Numbered from the stretch's first letter, positions 1 to 10,586 are shown. The stretch: DNA of 64,000 bases from Clostridia bacterium (GCA_017428085.1 JAFRRP010000019.1:62001-126000); one strand, 5' to 3'. Notes: a model not told the origin generated them from the sequence alone. Made by a program: numbers and translations.

Positions 1-1411
1 TGTTCCCACCGCCAAAGCGGGGGACGAAGTCGCCGCGGGCGATATCGTTGGCTTTGTACAGGAAACCGAGATCGTCAGACACCAGATCATGGTGCCCTAC
101 GGCGTCAGCGGTACGCTGTCCTCTGTCGCGGAGGGCGACTACACCGTGGAGCAGACCGTGGCGACCGTGAAAGCGCAGAGCGGGGAATTCCCCATTACCC
201 TGATGCAGAAATGGCCCGTGCGCCGCGGCAGGCCTTATAAAAACAAATTATCCCCCGACGTGCCGCTGATCACCGGCCAGCGGAATATTGACACGCTGTT
301 TCCCATCGCCAAGGGCGGCGTGGCGGCTATTCCCGGCCCCTTCGGCAGCGGCAAGACCGTCACCCAGCACCAGCTGGCCAAATGGTCGGAGGCGGATATT
401 GTCGTCTATATCGGCTGCGGCGAGCGCGGCAACGAGATGACCGACGTACTCAACGAGTTCCCGGAGATCGTGGACCCCAAGACAGGCAAGTCCCTGATGG
501 AGCGTACGGTGCTGATCGCCAACACCTCTGATATGCCCGTGGCGGCCCGTGAGGCCTCCATTTATACCGGCATCACCATCGCAGAATACTTCCGCGATAT
601 GGGGTATTCCGTGGCGTTAATGGCCGATTCCACCTCCCGCTGGGCGGAGGCTCTGCGCGAGATGTCCGGCCGTCTGGAGGAGATGCCCGGCGAGGAGGGC
701 TATCCCGCCTATCTCGGTTCCCGTCTGGCGCAGTTCTACGAGCGCGCCGGGCGCGTCAAGTGCCTTTGCTCCGGCGACAGAGAAGCCAGCCTTTCCGTCA
801 TCGGCGCGGTTTCGCCCCCCGGCGGCGATATTTCGGAGCCGGTCTCGCAGGCGACGCTGCGTATCGTCAAGGTTTTCTGGGGATTGGATTCCCAGTTGGC
901 CTATAAGCGCCATTTCCCGGCTATCAACTGGCTGACCTCCTATTCGCTGTACGCGGAAAACCTCGGCAAGTGGTTCAACGCTAACGTTGCCGAGGACTGG
1001 ACGGAGCTGCGCGGCCGCATCATGGCCATGCTTTCCGAGGAGGCCTCGCTGGAAGAGATCGTCAAGCTGGTGGGCATGGATGCGCTGTCCGCGGGCGACC
1101 GCCTGAAAATGGAGGCGGCCCGTTCCATCCGCGAGGACTTTTTGCAGCAAGATTCCTTTGATGAGGTTGACACCTATGCGTCGCTGAATAAACAGCACAT
1201 GCTGATGCGTTTGGTGCTGGCGTATTATGACAAGGCTCTGGACGCGCTGCAATTGGGCGCTGATATCAATAAGCTTGCTGCGATCCCCATCCGTGAGGAT
1301 ATCGGCAGGTTCAAATATGTTCGTGAAAATGAGACGGAAGTCGAATATGAACGCATCATGGACGCGCTGGAAGAGCAGATCGCGCAGGTGCTGGCGGAGA
1401 GGGAGGACTGA
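1..1411 (+). CDS. atpA: V-type ATP synthase subunit A (5' end outside window)
   Basis: Catalytic nucleotide-binding subunit of the V/A-type ATPase head, which couples ATP synthesis or hydrolysis to H+ or Na+ movement at the membrane. The frame is open from base 2, so the gene is cut by the window edge: 469 residues are visible of about 585-590 expected. Seen: the non-homologous insertion region at the left, a P-loop GPFGSGKT near base 335, and the conserved stretches GCGERGNEM and [12 protein letters not shown]. Stop at 1411 lies 3 bp before subunit B, and a GGAGG site inside the end of this gene serves B. Order A-B-D is usual for clostridial V-ATPase operons. Confidence 0.97.
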   Translation, partial: VPTAKAGDEVAAGDIVGFVQETEIVRHQIMVPYGVSGTLSSVAEGDYTVEQTVATVKAQSGEFPITLMQKWPVRRGRPYKNKLSPDVPLITGQRNIDTLFPIAKGGVAAIPGPFGSGKTVTQHQLAKWSEADIVVYIGCGERGNEMTDVLNEFPEIVDPKTGKSLMERTVLIANTSDMPVAAREASIYTGITIAEYFRDMGYSVALMADSTSRWAEALREMSGRLEEMPGEEGYPAYLGSRLAQFYERAGRVKCLCSGDREASLSVIGAVSPPGGDISEPVSQATLRIVKVFWGLDSQLAYKRHFPAINWLTSYSLYAENLGKWFNANVAEDWTELRGRIMAMLSEEASLEEIVKLVGMDALSAGDRLKMEAARSIREDFLQQDSFDEVDTYASLNKQHMLMRLVLAYYDKALDALQLGADINKLAAIPIREDIGRFKYVRENETEVEYERIMDALEEQIAQVLAERED

Positions 1412-1414
1412 GTT

Positions 1415-2788
1415 ATGCCCAAAGAATACAGAACTTTACAGGAAGTTGCCGGTCCTTTGCTGCTGGTCCGCGACGTAGAGGGCGTGAAATATGAGGAGCT
1501 GGGCGAGATCGAGTTGGCCAACGGCGAAACGCGCCGCTGCCGCACGTTGGAGATCGACGGCACCAACGCGCTGGTGCAGCTTTTCGATAACGCGCAGGGC
1601 ATCAACCTCGCCACCTCCAAGGTGCGCTTTTTGGGCCGCCAGATGGAGCTGGCGGTCTCCCGCGATATGCTGGGCCGCGTGTTCGACGGTCTGGGCCGTC
1701 CCATTGACGGTGGGCCGGAGATCATTCCCGACAAGCGCATGGACGTGAACGGTTCTCCCATGAACCCCGCCGCGCGCGCCTATCCGCAGGAGTTCATCCA
1801 GACCGGCGTTTCCGCCATCGACGGGCTTAACACGCTGGTGCGCGGGCAGAAGCTTCCCATTTTCTCCGCCTCAGGCCTGCCCCACGCGCAGCTGGCGGCG
1901 CAGATCGCCCGTCAGGCCAAGGTGCGCGGCACGCAGGAGGATTTCGCCGTCGTGTTCGCTGCCATGGGCATCACCTTCGAGGAATCCAACTTCTTCGTGG
2001 AATCTTTCCGCGAGACAGGCGCTATCGACCGTACCGTCATGTTCACCAACCTCGCCAACGACCCCGCCATCGAGCGCATCGCCACCCCGAAGATGGCGCT
2101 GACCGCGGCGGAGTACCTGGCGTTTGACCTCGGTATGCACGTGCTGGTCATCCTGACCGACATCACCAACTACGCGGACGCGCTGCGTGAGATCTCCGCC
2201 GCCCGCAAAGAGGTGCCCGGCCGCCGCGGCTATCCCGGCTATATGTACACCGACCTCGCGGGTATGTACGAGCGCGCGGGCCGTCAGAAGGGTAAGCCCG
2301 GCAGTATCACGATGATCCCGATCCTCTCCATGCCGGAGGACGACAAGACGCACCCGATCCCCGACCTCACCGGCTACATCACGGAAGGCCAGATCATCCT
2401 GTCCCGTGAGCTGTATCGCAAGGGCTGTAACCCGCCAATCGACGTGCTGCCGTCGCTGTCCCGTCTGAAAAACAAGGGCATCGGCGAGGGCCGCACCCGC
2501 AAGGACCACGCCAACACCATGAACCAACTGTTCGCGGCCTACGCCAGAGGCAAGGACGCCAAGGAGCTGATGGTGATCCTCGGCGAAGAGGCTCTGACCG
2601 ATATGGATAAGCTGTACGCCAAATTCGCCGACGAGTTCGAGAAGCACTATATTTCCCAGGGCAATTTTTCCGACCGTTCCATCGAGGATACCCTTGACCT
2701 CGGCTGGAAGCTGCTGAAGATCTTCCCCAGAAGCGAACTGAAGCGGATCCATAACGATCTGCTGGACGAATACTACGATAAATTCTGA
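1415..2788 (+). CDS. atpB: V-type ATP synthase subunit B
   Basis: Non-catalytic nucleotide-binding subunit that alternates with A in the A3B3 head. 457 residues, normal for the family (about 460). The start follows GGAGG at the end of the A gene. It has the hallmark segments [28 protein letters not shown] and ERAGR, and it lacks a canonical Walker A lysine loop, as subunit B does. Translationally close to both neighbours and clearly one operon with them. Confidence 0.97.
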   Translation: MPKEYRTLQEVAGPLLLVRDVEGVKYEELGEIELANGETRRCRTLEIDGTNALVQLFDNAQGINLATSKVRFLGRQMELAVSRDMLGRVFDGLGRPIDGGPEIIPDKRMDVNGSPMNPAARAYPQEFIQTGVSAIDGLNTLVRGQKLPIFSASGLPHAQLAAQIARQAKVRGTQEDFAVVFAAMGITFEESNFFVESFRETGAIDRTVMFTNLANDPAIERIATPKMALTAAEYLAFDLGMHVLVILTDITNYADALREISAARKEVPGRRGYPGYMYTDLAGMYERAGRQKGKPGSITMIPILSMPEDDKTHPIPDLTGYITEGQIILSRELYRKGCNPPIDVLPSLSRLKNKGIGEGRTRKDHANTMNQLFAAYARGKDAKELMVILGEEALTDMDKLYAKFADEFEKHYISQGNFSDRSIEDTLDLGWKLLKIFPRSELKRIHNDLLDEYYDKF

Positions 2789-2804
2789 TTGAAAGCGTGA
2801 TTTC

Positions 2805-3455
2805 ATGGCTGTAATGCACGTCAACCCCACCCGCATGGAGTTGACCAACCTGAAACGAAAGCTGAATACCGCCCGCCGCGGGCATAAGCTGCTGAAAGAT
2901 AAGCGCGACGAGCTGATGCGCCGGTTCATGGACATGGTGCGTGAAAACAAAGAGCTGCGCCGGAAGGTGGAAGCCAAGGTGATGGACGCCAACGCCCACA
3001 TGGCGGTGGTGCGGTCCGTCATGAGCGATACCGCCATCGAGGCCGCGCTGATGATGCCCATGCAGGAAATGACTGTGGATATTGCGGAAAAAAACGTGAT
3101 GAGCGTGATGATCCCGCAGTATCGTACGGAATACCGTACGGCGGACGATGCGGATATTTTTCCTTACAGTTTCGCTTTTACCTCTACTGATCTGGACGGA
3201 GCCGTGGAAGCGCTTTCCGATATTCTTCCTGATTTAATGAAGCTGGCCGAGATCGAAAAATCCTGTCAGTTGATGGCGGCCGAGATCGAAAAGACCCGCC
3301 GCCGGGTCAACGCCCTGGAGCACGTGATGATCCCCCAGTACGAGGAGACGATCAAGTTCATTGCCATGAAGCTGGAGGAAAACGAGCGCGGCGCCACCAC
3401 CCGCATCATGAAGGTCAAGGACATGATGCTCAAACAGGCCCATCAATATGAATAA
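2805..3455 (+). CDS. atpD: V-type ATP synthase subunit D
   Basis: Central rotor stalk of the V/A-ATPase. 216 residues, the usual length. The N-terminus HVNPTRMELTNLKRKL and the C-terminal ALEHVMIPQYEETIKFI are diagnostic; the protein is mostly long charged helices forming the coiled-coil shaft. It starts 16 bp after subunit B and is the last gene of the operon. A 13-bp hairpin follows. Confidence 0.96.
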   Translation: MAVMHVNPTRMELTNLKRKLNTARRGHKLLKDKRDELMRRFMDMVRENKELRRKVEAKVMDANAHMAVVRSVMSDTAIEAALMMPMQEMTVDIAEKNVMSVMIPQYRTEYRTADDADIFPYSFAFTSTDLDGAVEALSDILPDLMKLAEIEKSCQLMAAEIEKTRRRVNALEHVMIPQYEETIKFIAMKLEENERGATTRIMKVKDMMLKQAHQYE

Positions 3456-3462
3456 ACAACAT

Positions 3463-3490
3463 CACCCTCCGAAAATCTTTTCGGAGGGTG
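3463..3490. terminator. Hairpin between convergent genes
   Basis: Perfect 13-bp inverted repeat (CACCCTCCGAAAA, 2-base spacer, complement) just after the ATPase D stop. There is no clear T-run on either strand. It probably ends both the ATPase operon and the opposing membrane-protein operon. Confidence 0.65.
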
Positions 3491-3514
3491 ACTTCATAAG
3501 TATACGTTTGTCGA

Positions 3515-4885
3515 TCAAGGGGTTGTTGCCGTTGCTTCGCCGTCGAATACGTTGATTTCCACGTTTGTATTACTGGGCAGCAGCAGCCGCAGCGGGATCA
3601 TGCCGCCGGGCAGAAGGGAATACGTCTTTTCATCCACGATCCGGTACCCTGACCATGTGTTATCGATCCACAAATCGTCGGTGATATACACCCGGCAATA
3701 GGGATGATATTCTTCCGTCCGGATGGCGCCCCGCTGCAGCACGTAATCGGTTAGGCTGTCCAACCGGAAATATTCACCCGGCGTGCGTTTCCAATAATCC
3801 CAAGTGCACGAGCTTTCTCGCTGCGTGGTTTCGTCATAAGGTTTTCCATCGGGGAATGAGACAAATGTATACGTGATCTGACCCGGTTCACCGTGGAAAT
3901 ACCGGACGTTTGCATCAGTATCAAATATTTCAAAGCTGAATCCGATCGAGATATGCCGGATCCCTTTCTTCACTTTATAGGGGGCATCCGCCGCGGATTG
4001 TTCTATCGGCTGCGGAAAGAGTTCTTCCAGCGTATCGGCAAAGCAGATATATACATCGTCCATTTCGGTGTAAGACGTTAGTCCGTGTTTTTCCGGCTGT
4101 ATGTTTTTCTTCAATACATACCAAAGGCCGCCGGTCAGCCCGTAGACCAGCGCGGCCACAGCCACAACGGCGCAGACAGCTCTGCCGATCTTCGCTTCCC
4201 GTTTTTTGTTTTTGGCGCGCCTAAAGCGGAATGCCTGCAGCGACAACACGCCGCACAGCAGCGTCAGCGCGATGATCCAGCAGAAATTGACGACGATCAG
4301 CGGGCTTTGCGCCGCCAGCACCTTATAGGTTTTGTCGTAGGCCAGGAACCTTGTCAGATCGCCGGAACACGCTTCCGACAGAAACAGCCCTGCGGAGACG
4401 GAATCGTTGACCTGAAACGGAAGCAGCAGCCCCGCGATCAGCGGCGGAAGCGCCAATCTGCGACGCCAGGCCAGCAGCACAGCAAGCAGCAGCGGCAGTA
4501 AACCCAACGCACAGGTTTCGTCTACAAAGATGTGTCGGCCAAACAGAGGTTCCCAAAAAGGAGAAGGGTAGTATAAAGGTATAAAACTGAAGCTCAATAC
4601 CACCGCGCGAAACAGATTGTATGCCATCATCAACAGGCACAGCGCCAGCACGCAGCGGTCGATCTGGCCGGAGCGCCGGTGCAGCGCGGCAAGGCGTTGG
4701 CCCACCTCCTCCGCGTCCGGCCCCATGGCTTCGTCCGCGTGGACCCCGGCGCTTTCCGCGTCAAAGCCCCGTTCCGCGTAGGCGGCCTTTTTTAAATTGA
4801 TGTGGTCGGTCAGCTCGTCGCAGATCAGTTGCCTGTCTTTTTTGGAAGGCACCTCGTTCAGGACGTTGTCAAGATAATCGCTCAT
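3515..4885 (-). CDS. HAAS-domain multi-pass membrane protein
   Basis: 456 residues. The first ~70 residues are an acidic helical domain (ending near AALHRRSGQ) of the HAAS / permease-prefix type that typically partners PadR regulators. Four hydrophobic helices follow at roughly residues 78-100, 120-155, 190-215 and 230-255, then a ~200-residue soluble, probably extracytoplasmic C-terminal domain with no motif I recognise. Strong ribosome site GGAGG before the ATG at 4885. It starts 12 bp after the PadR gene, so the two are co-transcribed. The role (sensor, envelope-stress target or transport accessory) is inference from the PadR-HAAS pairing. Confidence 0.7.
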   Translation of the reverse strand: MSDYLDNVLNEVPSKKDRQLICDELTDHINLKKAAYAERGFDAESAGVHADEAMGPDAEEVGQRLAALHRRSGQIDRCVLALCLLMMAYNLFRAVVLSFSFIPLYYPSPFWEPLFGRHIFVDETCALGLLPLLLAVLLAWRRRLALPPLIAGLLLPFQVNDSVSAGLFLSEACSGDLTRFLAYDKTYKVLAAQSPLIVVNFCWIIALTLLCGVLSLQAFRFRRAKNKKREAKIGRAVCAVVAVAALVYGLTGGLWYVLKKNIQPEKHGLTSYTEMDDVYICFADTLEELFPQPIEQSAADAPYKVKKGIRHISIGFSFEIFDTDANVRYFHGEPGQITYTFVSFPDGKPYDETTQRESSCTWDYWKRTPGEYFRLDSLTDYVLQRGAIRTEEYHPYCRVYITDDLWIDNTWSGYRIVDEKTYSLLPGGMIPLRLLLPSNTNVEINVFDGEATATTP

Positions 4886-4897
4886 GGCCGTCCTCCG

Positions 4898-5230
4898 TCA
4901 AACGGACTGGTAGTTCAACACCTTCTGCACCGCGTTAGTGTAGACCGTCCATTCCTCTTTCTTTTCGGCCAGTGCCCTCAGCCCCTTTTTGGTGATGTGG
5001 TAGTATTTGCGTTTTCTTCCGTCGTACTCTTCCCAATAGGATTCCAGATAGCGCTCGGCTTCCAGCGCGTGCAGGATGGGGTACAGCGTACCCTCATTCA
5101 TGGAAAACACCGTCTCACTGCGCTGTTCCAGCTCGCGGATGATAACATAACCGTAAAGGTCCTGTTGCTCCAATACGCTCAGCACCAGCGTCGCGCTGGT
5201 CCCTTTCAGCAGCTCCTTGCTGATTTTCAT
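4898..5230 (-). CDS. PadR-family transcriptional regulator
   Basis: 110-residue winged-helix repressor of the PadR N-terminal type: LLKGTSATLVLSVLEQ, GYVIIRELEQR, the wing MNEGTLYPILHALE and the end RKYYHITKKG. An upstream in-frame start at 5290 is possible, but the ATG at 5230 has a GAGGGG site and aligns with family N-termini, so it is preferred. First gene of a two-gene unit with the HAAS membrane protein. Two identical 10-base repeats just upstream are a likely autoregulatory operator. Confidence 0.92.
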   Translation of the reverse strand: MKISKELLKGTSATLVLSVLEQQDLYGYVIIRELEQRSETVFSMNEGTLYPILHALEAERYLESYWEEYDGRKRKYYHITKKGLRALAEKKEEWTVYTNAVQKVLNYQSV

Positions 5231-5255
5231 GCCGACTTTCCCCTCTTTAGAAAAA

Positions 5256-5286
5256 ATACATCGTAAATCAATGCATATACATCGTA
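5256..5286 (-). promoter_or_regulatory. Probable PadR operator, twin direct repeat
   Basis: The 10-mer ATACATCGTA (plus strand) occurs at 5256-5265 and 5277-5286, exactly 21 bp apart, two helical turns, immediately upstream of the PadR ribosome site. Placement and spacing fit a dimeric repressor binding one DNA face. The regulator-site pairing is inferred. Confidence 0.5.
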
Positions 5287-5326
5287 TCACAAGGTGTTGG
5301 CTTTGTCAAGTCTGAGATAAAATAAA

Positions 5327-5361
5327 CCGGCGGAAGGACGGAATTCCGTTCCCTCTGCCGG
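5327..5361 (-). terminator. Rho-independent terminator of the rhamnosidase operon
   Basis: On the minus strand CCGGC...GCCGG closes a long hairpin with the central palindrome ACGGAATTCCGT, followed by TTTATTTTAT. It lies about 25 bp after the rhamnosidase stop. Confidence 0.75.
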
Positions 5362-5386
5362 ATCTGGTTTGTTATTGGGTGCTTCT

Positions 5387-7561
5387 TTATCTTTTGCTTA
5401 CCGTGACGCCTTCCGGTGCGTTGACGCTGACATGTTTTTTGCCGTCGTTGTCTGACGTAATATTCACGGCGATTTCGCCTTGAGCGGTCCAAAGCGTTCC
5501 GTGAACCTCTTTCAGTTCAGGAATGGCGGCGGGGGAGACGGTCACTTTTCCGTAGCCAGGCTCGTCGTTGAAACGCCTGATCCCCAAAATCTCGCTGAAG
5601 AACAGCTCCACGACCGCGCCGAACATCGGGTGGCAGCGGGAGTCGCAGCCGTCCCAGTTTTCCCACAGGGTCGTCGCGCCGTGCTTTTTCATATTGTAGA
5701 AGGAGACCTCGGTCTCGTTGGTCAGCAGCCGAAAGGCCAGCGAGCCGTATCCCTTTTCAAACAAAACTTTATTCAACAGATAGGTGCCGAAAATGCCGGT
5801 GTCCTGCGCGCCCAGCGCCTCGTACCTGGCGACTAGGTTGGCAAGCGTCCGTTCGTCGCCGAGGCCGATATCCAGCGCGTAAGCGTCCGCGCCCTGCACG
5901 CCGCCGCAGTAACTGCCGGTGGCGGGATCGAAATAACGGCGCGTGAGGGCGTCCGCGGAATCCGCCGCCAGCTTTTCATAGACAGCGACGTCTTCGGTAT
6001 GTCCGAGGATCGCGGCGGTCTTCGCCGTGATTTCCGCGCACAGCTTCAGGAAATAGGTGTTGACGAAGGGCTCCGGGAGCTCGTTTTTGTTGTGCGGGGC
6101 GCACCAGTCGCCCAGACACCAGCCGCCCGGCTCCGCGCTGGTGACAAGTCCGTCCTCGCTGTGGCGGACCATGTAGCCGAGGTACGCCTTCATGGAATCG
6201 TAGGAGACCGCCAGCATATCTTTGTCGCCGTAGAACAGGTAATAGCGCCAAGGCAGGATGCAGGCCGCGCCGCCCCAGCCGCCGGGGCCGCCGCCTCCGC
6301 CGTAAAAGGGAGAGGTGTGCTGCACGTGGCCGCCGCGCTTGTCCTGACAGTCCCGGATGTCACGCGTCCATTTGCGGTACAGCTCCCTGGCGTCGAATAC
6401 GCTCATCACCGCGCCGCAGGTCAATTGACCGTCGCCGGTATAACCCAGCCGCTCCCGGTGGGGACAGTCGGAGGGTACACAGCCGTGGACGTTGGCCTGC
6501 TGGGTGCGCACATAGGCGTCGAAGATCCAGTTCAGCGTCTCGTTGTCGCTGTGGAATCGCGACAATTGCGGCAGGTCGGTCTGCACGACCCGATATTCCT
6601 TGATCTCCGCGATGCCGGTCAGCTCGATATACCGCGCCGCGTGCCACGTGAAGTGGGGATAGAACTCCTTTATGCCTGTGTCGGCAAAGACGAACCGGTC
6701 CCTCTGCATCCGGTTGGTGCCGCCGCAGTAGTGGAAGTTCAGGCTGCCGTCCGGATTCAGCTCGTCGGCGTAGCGGGTGACGGCCTCCTCGTTTTTCCGG
6801 ACGCAATCGGGGAATGTGACCACCGCGTAACCGGCGGCCTCCTCGCCGATATCGTAGATCTTCCGGTCCCCGAAGATGTAGATCACTTTCGGCTCGATGG
6901 TACGGACCACCCTGTCCCGCGGAAAATCGGCGGGGCACAGCTTTGCCTCCGGCGCGGGGCGGACCTCCGGCGTCAGCCAGTGTTCGTCGTCGTAATCCGG
7001 CAGGTTCCAGTTTTTTTCGTACAGTACGGCGTCCTGATATTCGCCGTAATAGAGGCTGGATTCCTTGATGAAGCTCCGACGCCATTTCGTGTTGGCGGGA
7101 GCGGAGCAGACCGATGTTTCACTTCCGTCGGCATGCGTAAGAATGAGGCGGAACACCAGCAGATTGTCGCCCCATTTTTGCATACCCTCGTTCTGGCTTT
7201 TGTGCTGGCCGTACCAGCCCGCGCCGATGTGCGCCGCCAGCACGTTTTTGCCGTCGCGCAGCAGGTCCGTCACGTCGTATCCCGCGTAATAGATGCGGTA
7301 GTCCATCTCGTCAAAGATGGGCATATTGATGATGGACAGATCCCGCTTTTCATAGTTGGACATGGGCGGGAAATACCGGTCGTCGCTCAATGACGTTCCG
7401 TTAAGGTACGCTTCAAAGTAACCCAGCGCGGTAATGGCAAGGGACGCCTTTGCCACGTCCCTTGCCTCAAATATCGTTCGTGTCAGGTTGGCGTCTACCT
7501 CCGGGAAGGTCAGCCAATCGCAGCCGGTAAAAGGAGATCTTGCTTCCGGTTCCTGGTACAT
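5387..7561 (-). CDS. Alpha-L-rhamnosidase, GH78
   Basis: Inverting glycosidase that removes terminal L-rhamnose from plant pectins, glycosides or flavonoids. 724 residues: an N-terminal beta-sandwich (about 20-190, containing LGYFEAYLNG), an (alpha/alpha)6 catalytic barrel (about 330-660) with the family signature DCPHRERLGYTGDGQ near residue 365, and a C-terminal beta-sandwich. No signal peptide is visible, so it is likely cytoplasmic and acts on imported oligosaccharides. The start is 4 bp after the upstream GH2 stop, with its ribosome site overlapping that stop, which implies coupled expression. Confidence 0.9.
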   Translation of the reverse strand: MYQEPEARSPFTGCDWLTFPEVDANLTRTIFEARDVAKASLAITALGYFEAYLNGTSLSDDRYFPPMSNYEKRDLSIINMPIFDEMDYRIYYAGYDVTDLLRDGKNVLAAHIGAGWYGQHKSQNEGMQKWGDNLLVFRLILTHADGSETSVCSAPANTKWRRSFIKESSLYYGEYQDAVLYEKNWNLPDYDDEHWLTPEVRPAPEAKLCPADFPRDRVVRTIEPKVIYIFGDRKIYDIGEEAAGYAVVTFPDCVRKNEEAVTRYADELNPDGSLNFHYCGGTNRMQRDRFVFADTGIKEFYPHFTWHAARYIELTGIAEIKEYRVVQTDLPQLSRFHSDNETLNWIFDAYVRTQQANVHGCVPSDCPHRERLGYTGDGQLTCGAVMSVFDARELYRKWTRDIRDCQDKRGGHVQHTSPFYGGGGGPGGWGGAACILPWRYYLFYGDKDMLAVSYDSMKAYLGYMVRHSEDGLVTSAEPGGWCLGDWCAPHNKNELPEPFVNTYFLKLCAEITAKTAAILGHTEDVAVYEKLAADSADALTRRYFDPATGSYCGGVQGADAYALDIGLGDERTLANLVARYEALGAQDTGIFGTYLLNKVLFEKGYGSLAFRLLTNETEVSFYNMKKHGATTLWENWDGCDSRCHPMFGAVVELFFSEILGIRRFNDEPGYGKVTVSPAAIPELKEVHGTLWTAQGEIAVNITSDNDGKKHVSVNAPEGVTVSKR

Positions 7562-7565
7562 ATCC

Positions 7566-10500
7566 TTATCCTTTCAGCGGGATGACCGTAAAGCCGAAGG
7601 AATAGCCCTCCAGCGCGTTTAAGCGGTATTCAGCTCTGGTGTCAGGGCCGCAGCTGGAACTGCCGATGCCCCGTACGTATCCGTCCAGCGTAAGGAAGGT
7701 TGTGTCTGCCTTTTTGATATCCTCCTGATGCTGTGCCTTATCGATCATCTTTTGCGTAAAGTGGTGTACGCTGAAGGCCAGCGTATCGTCCGCGTAGATG
7801 CGCAGCAGGTTGTTGTCGTGATCCGACAGCTCGATCCATTTTACGTCACAGTGCATACCGCTTTCCTGCGGATAGACGTATGGCTCATACATCTCGTCCA
7901 CATCGGCGCTGTATATGCCTACGGGCGCCTGCGCCTTGAAATCGGGCATATTCTCGCTTTCTCCGCGGCCGTAATACACAACGTGGTCAAAGGACTTGTC
8001 AAGCTCCACCGTAACGCCGAAGCGTGGCAGATCCTCACAGGCGTCCTCGCCCACTACAGTCAGCGACGCTTTTGTCTCCATCGCGCCAAGGGAGCTGAAC
8101 AGATAGCTGATCGTAAAGCGATACTTCGTCTTGCGGTTGGATTTCAGATCGTAAACGGCTTCCACTAAAATCTCACCGTCCTCGATGTGGGCGTCAAAGG
8201 TTCTGAGAGATTTCTTCAGATTGTCAATCCCGCATTTCTGCCAAGTCTCAAGCATGCGTGCGTCGTTGTCGATCCACGCGCGGGAAAGGTTGGGCAGGAA
8301 GCCGATCGCTTCTTTGGGGACCACATTGATGATCTCCTTGCCGTTGACAAGATAGGAGATCATGTCTCCGGTGGCGGCGTCGAATACTGCGCTTCCGTTT
8401 TCAAACAGGATCTTAATTTTTCCGCATTCGCTTTCCACGGCGATCTTTTCGCCGATCTCAATGTCGTATTCATACGGTACGTCGTTCAGTGTTACCTGTT
8501 CTACGGCGATCACATGGCCGTCTGTTTTATCCGTATAGATAAAATTGATATGGCAGTCTTTGTCCGGATCATAGTCTTTATGATCGATCTTGACGCATTC
8601 GGCGCCCATGGGAGGCAATGAGAGATCTGCCGTTCCCCGTTCGATCTCTGCGCCGTTTTCAAGCAGGACCCATTCGACGGCGATGTAATCGGAGCTCCTG
8701 AAACGGTTGGTATTCTCAAAACAGTATAGTTTTTCGCCTGCCTGCGATGCGCGGATGGGGCGGTATACGACTTGCATTTCTTTCGCGCCGGTATGAAGGC
8801 TGCGGTCGGCGTACATCAGGCCGTCCACGCAGAAATGGCCGTCGTGCTGCTTTTCGCCGTGGTCGCCGCCGTAGGTGAAGCGGTATTTATACTTCTTATC
8901 TCCGTCGGGATGGTACACGGTGTGGTCCGCCCATTCCCAGATGCAGCCGCCCATGGAGTTGTCCCACTCATAGAACAGATCCCAGTATTCCTCTAAATTG
9001 CCGGGGCCTACGCCCATGGCGTGGCAGTATTCGCAAAGGTAGAAGGGGAATCTGGAGTATTCCCGGCAGACCTTGCCGTCGCGGATGCGTTTGCCCTTCA
9101 TCATGGCCTCGATCTCCTCGGTGGAGGTGTACATCTCGGAGATCACGTCGTAATGGAACCGGCGGGTATGGATGACGCTTTCATAGTGAACGGGAATGGT
9201 CGTTCCGGTGGATTTCAGGAACTGACAGCATTTGTCCTGGCATTTATAACCGCCGGATTCGTTGCCCAGCGACCACATGATGAGGCTGGGGTGGTTGCGG
9301 TCGCGATAGTACATGCGTTTCACGCGGTCCACGTAATGCGTGGCCCATGCCGGGTCTTTACTGATATAACTGATGTCGCCGGCCATTTCCCCGCATCCGT
9401 GGGTCTCAATATCCGCTTCATCGACGATGTACATGCCGTACATGTCCGCCAGCGTGATAAAGAACGGGTCGGGCGGATAGTGGGAGGTGCGTACGGTGTT
9501 TACGTTCAGCGATTTCATTAGCTGAATGTCGCGCTCCATATCGGTCGGAGACATTGCGTACCCCTTGTATAAGTCTGTGTCGTGGTGGTTGACGCCCTTG
9601 CATTTGACAGGCTGGCCGTTGAAATAAAACACCGCGTCTTTGATCTCAATGGTTTTGAAACCGGTCCTGTTTTTGACGGTCATGGAACCGTCGTCTCCGT
9701 TGACGGTGATATACAGATCGTACAATACAGGGAGCTCCGCGTTCCATTCCGTCACGTCAAGCACGCCGAAAGCAAGCGCACTTTCTCCTTTTCCCTGTAC
9801 TTTTTTGATAAGCTTTCCGGAAGCGTCATACAGTTCAGCGGTTACTTCTGCATCCTTGCAGTCCCCGAGAACGGGCAGTATGGTAAGGGAATAGCCGTCT
9901 TTTTGTTTTTCCGTTTTGACGTCGTAATCGTAAAGGAAAGTTTTGCCGTATTCATACAGCAGTACGTCACGGAAAATGCCGTTATCGCGGAACATATCCT
10001 GCGCTTCCAGGAAAGAACCGTTGCACCATTTGAACGAGACGGCCAGAAGCTCGTTGGCGCCCTCGTTCAGCAGAGAGGTGATATCGAATTCAGCGGTGTT
10101 GTGGCTGCCTTCGGAATAGCCGACGAACTTACCGTTAACGTAAAGGGACAGATTGTTGGCCACGCCAAGGAAGGATATGATCTCCCTGTCTGCGATCGTA
10201 TCCAGTTCAAAGATTTTTCTGTAAATGCCGACCGGCATGTCCTCAGGGATCTCAGGGGCAAGCGTTTTGAACTGATAGGGGCAGTTGAGATAGACAGGCT
10301 CCTCAAACCCCAGCCGCTGCCAGTCGGATGGAACCGTTACGGGACTGAACTTGACTTTAATGCTGTCAAGCCTGTCCGGTACGTTTGAGATGGAAGAGTA
10401 AAATTTGAAGTCCCAGTCGCCGGAAAGAACTTTCACCATGTCGGATGAATAACGTTCTTCGATTGCCGATACCTTTTTCAGTTTTTCAGCGTCGGCGTAA

Positions 10501-10586
10501 GGGACGGCATATGCCCTCGGTGTGAGTTTGTTTTTTTCAAATACATTGAAATCATTGTGGAGCTTTTTGTCGATCTGGTATTTCAA
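7566..10586 (-). CDS. GH2 beta-galactosidase (LacZ type, five-domain)
   Basis: Retaining glycosidase of family GH2, about 1006 residues, matching the long LacZ architecture: jelly-roll sugar-binding domain, immunoglobulin-like domains, TIM barrel and C-terminal beta-galactosidase small-chain domain. The acid/base is E443 in WSLGNESGGY and the nucleophile is E519 in LCEYCHAMG, both intact. The TTG at 10586 is preferred because AGAAAGGACG sits 9 bases before it; a GTG at 10628 would add 14 residues. No signal peptide. Transcribed with the rhamnosidase, so the pair probably trims galactose and rhamnose from rhamnogalacturonan-like side chains. Confidence 0.93.
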   Translation of the reverse strand: MKYQIDKKLHNDFNVFEKNKLTPRAYAVPYADAEKLKKVSAIEERYSSDMVKVLSGDWDFKFYSSISNVPDRLDSIKVKFSPVTVPSDWQRLGFEEPVYLNCPYQFKTLAPEIPEDMPVGIYRKIFELDTIADREIISFLGVANNLSLYVNGKFVGYSEGSHNTAEFDITSLLNEGANELLAVSFKWCNGSFLEAQDMFRDNGIFRDVLLYEYGKTFLYDYDVKTEKQKDGYSLTILPVLGDCKDAEVTAELYDASGKLIKKVQGKGESALAFGVLDVTEWNAELPVLYDLYITVNGDDGSMTVKNRTGFKTIEIKDAVFYFNGQPVKCKGVNHHDTDLYKGYAMSPTDMERDIQLMKSLNVNTVRTSHYPPDPFFITLADMYGMYIVDEADIETHGCGEMAGDISYISKDPAWATHYVDRVKRMYYRDRNHPSLIMWSLGNESGGYKCQDKCCQFLKSTGTTIPVHYESVIHTRRFHYDVISEMYTSTEEIEAMMKGKRIRDGKVCREYSRFPFYLCEYCHAMGVGPGNLEEYWDLFYEWDNSMGGCIWEWADHTVYHPDGDKKYKYRFTYGGDHGEKQHDGHFCVDGLMYADRSLHTGAKEMQVVYRPIRASQAGEKLYCFENTNRFRSSDYIAVEWVLLENGAEIERGTADLSLPPMGAECVKIDHKDYDPDKDCHINFIYTDKTDGHVIAVEQVTLNDVPYEYDIEIGEKIAVESECGKIKILFENGSAVFDAATGDMISYLVNGKEIINVVPKEAIGFLPNLSRAWIDNDARMLETWQKCGIDNLKKSLRTFDAHIEDGEILVEAVYDLKSNRKTKYRFTISYLFSSLGAMETKASLTVVGEDACEDLPRFGVTVELDKSFDHVVYYGRGESENMPDFKAQAPVGIYSADVDEMYEPYVYPQESGMHCDVKWIELSDHDNNLLRIYADDTLAFSVHHFTQKMIDKAQHQEDIKKADTTFLTLDGYVRGIGSSSCGPDTRAEYRLNALEGYSFGFTVIPLKG

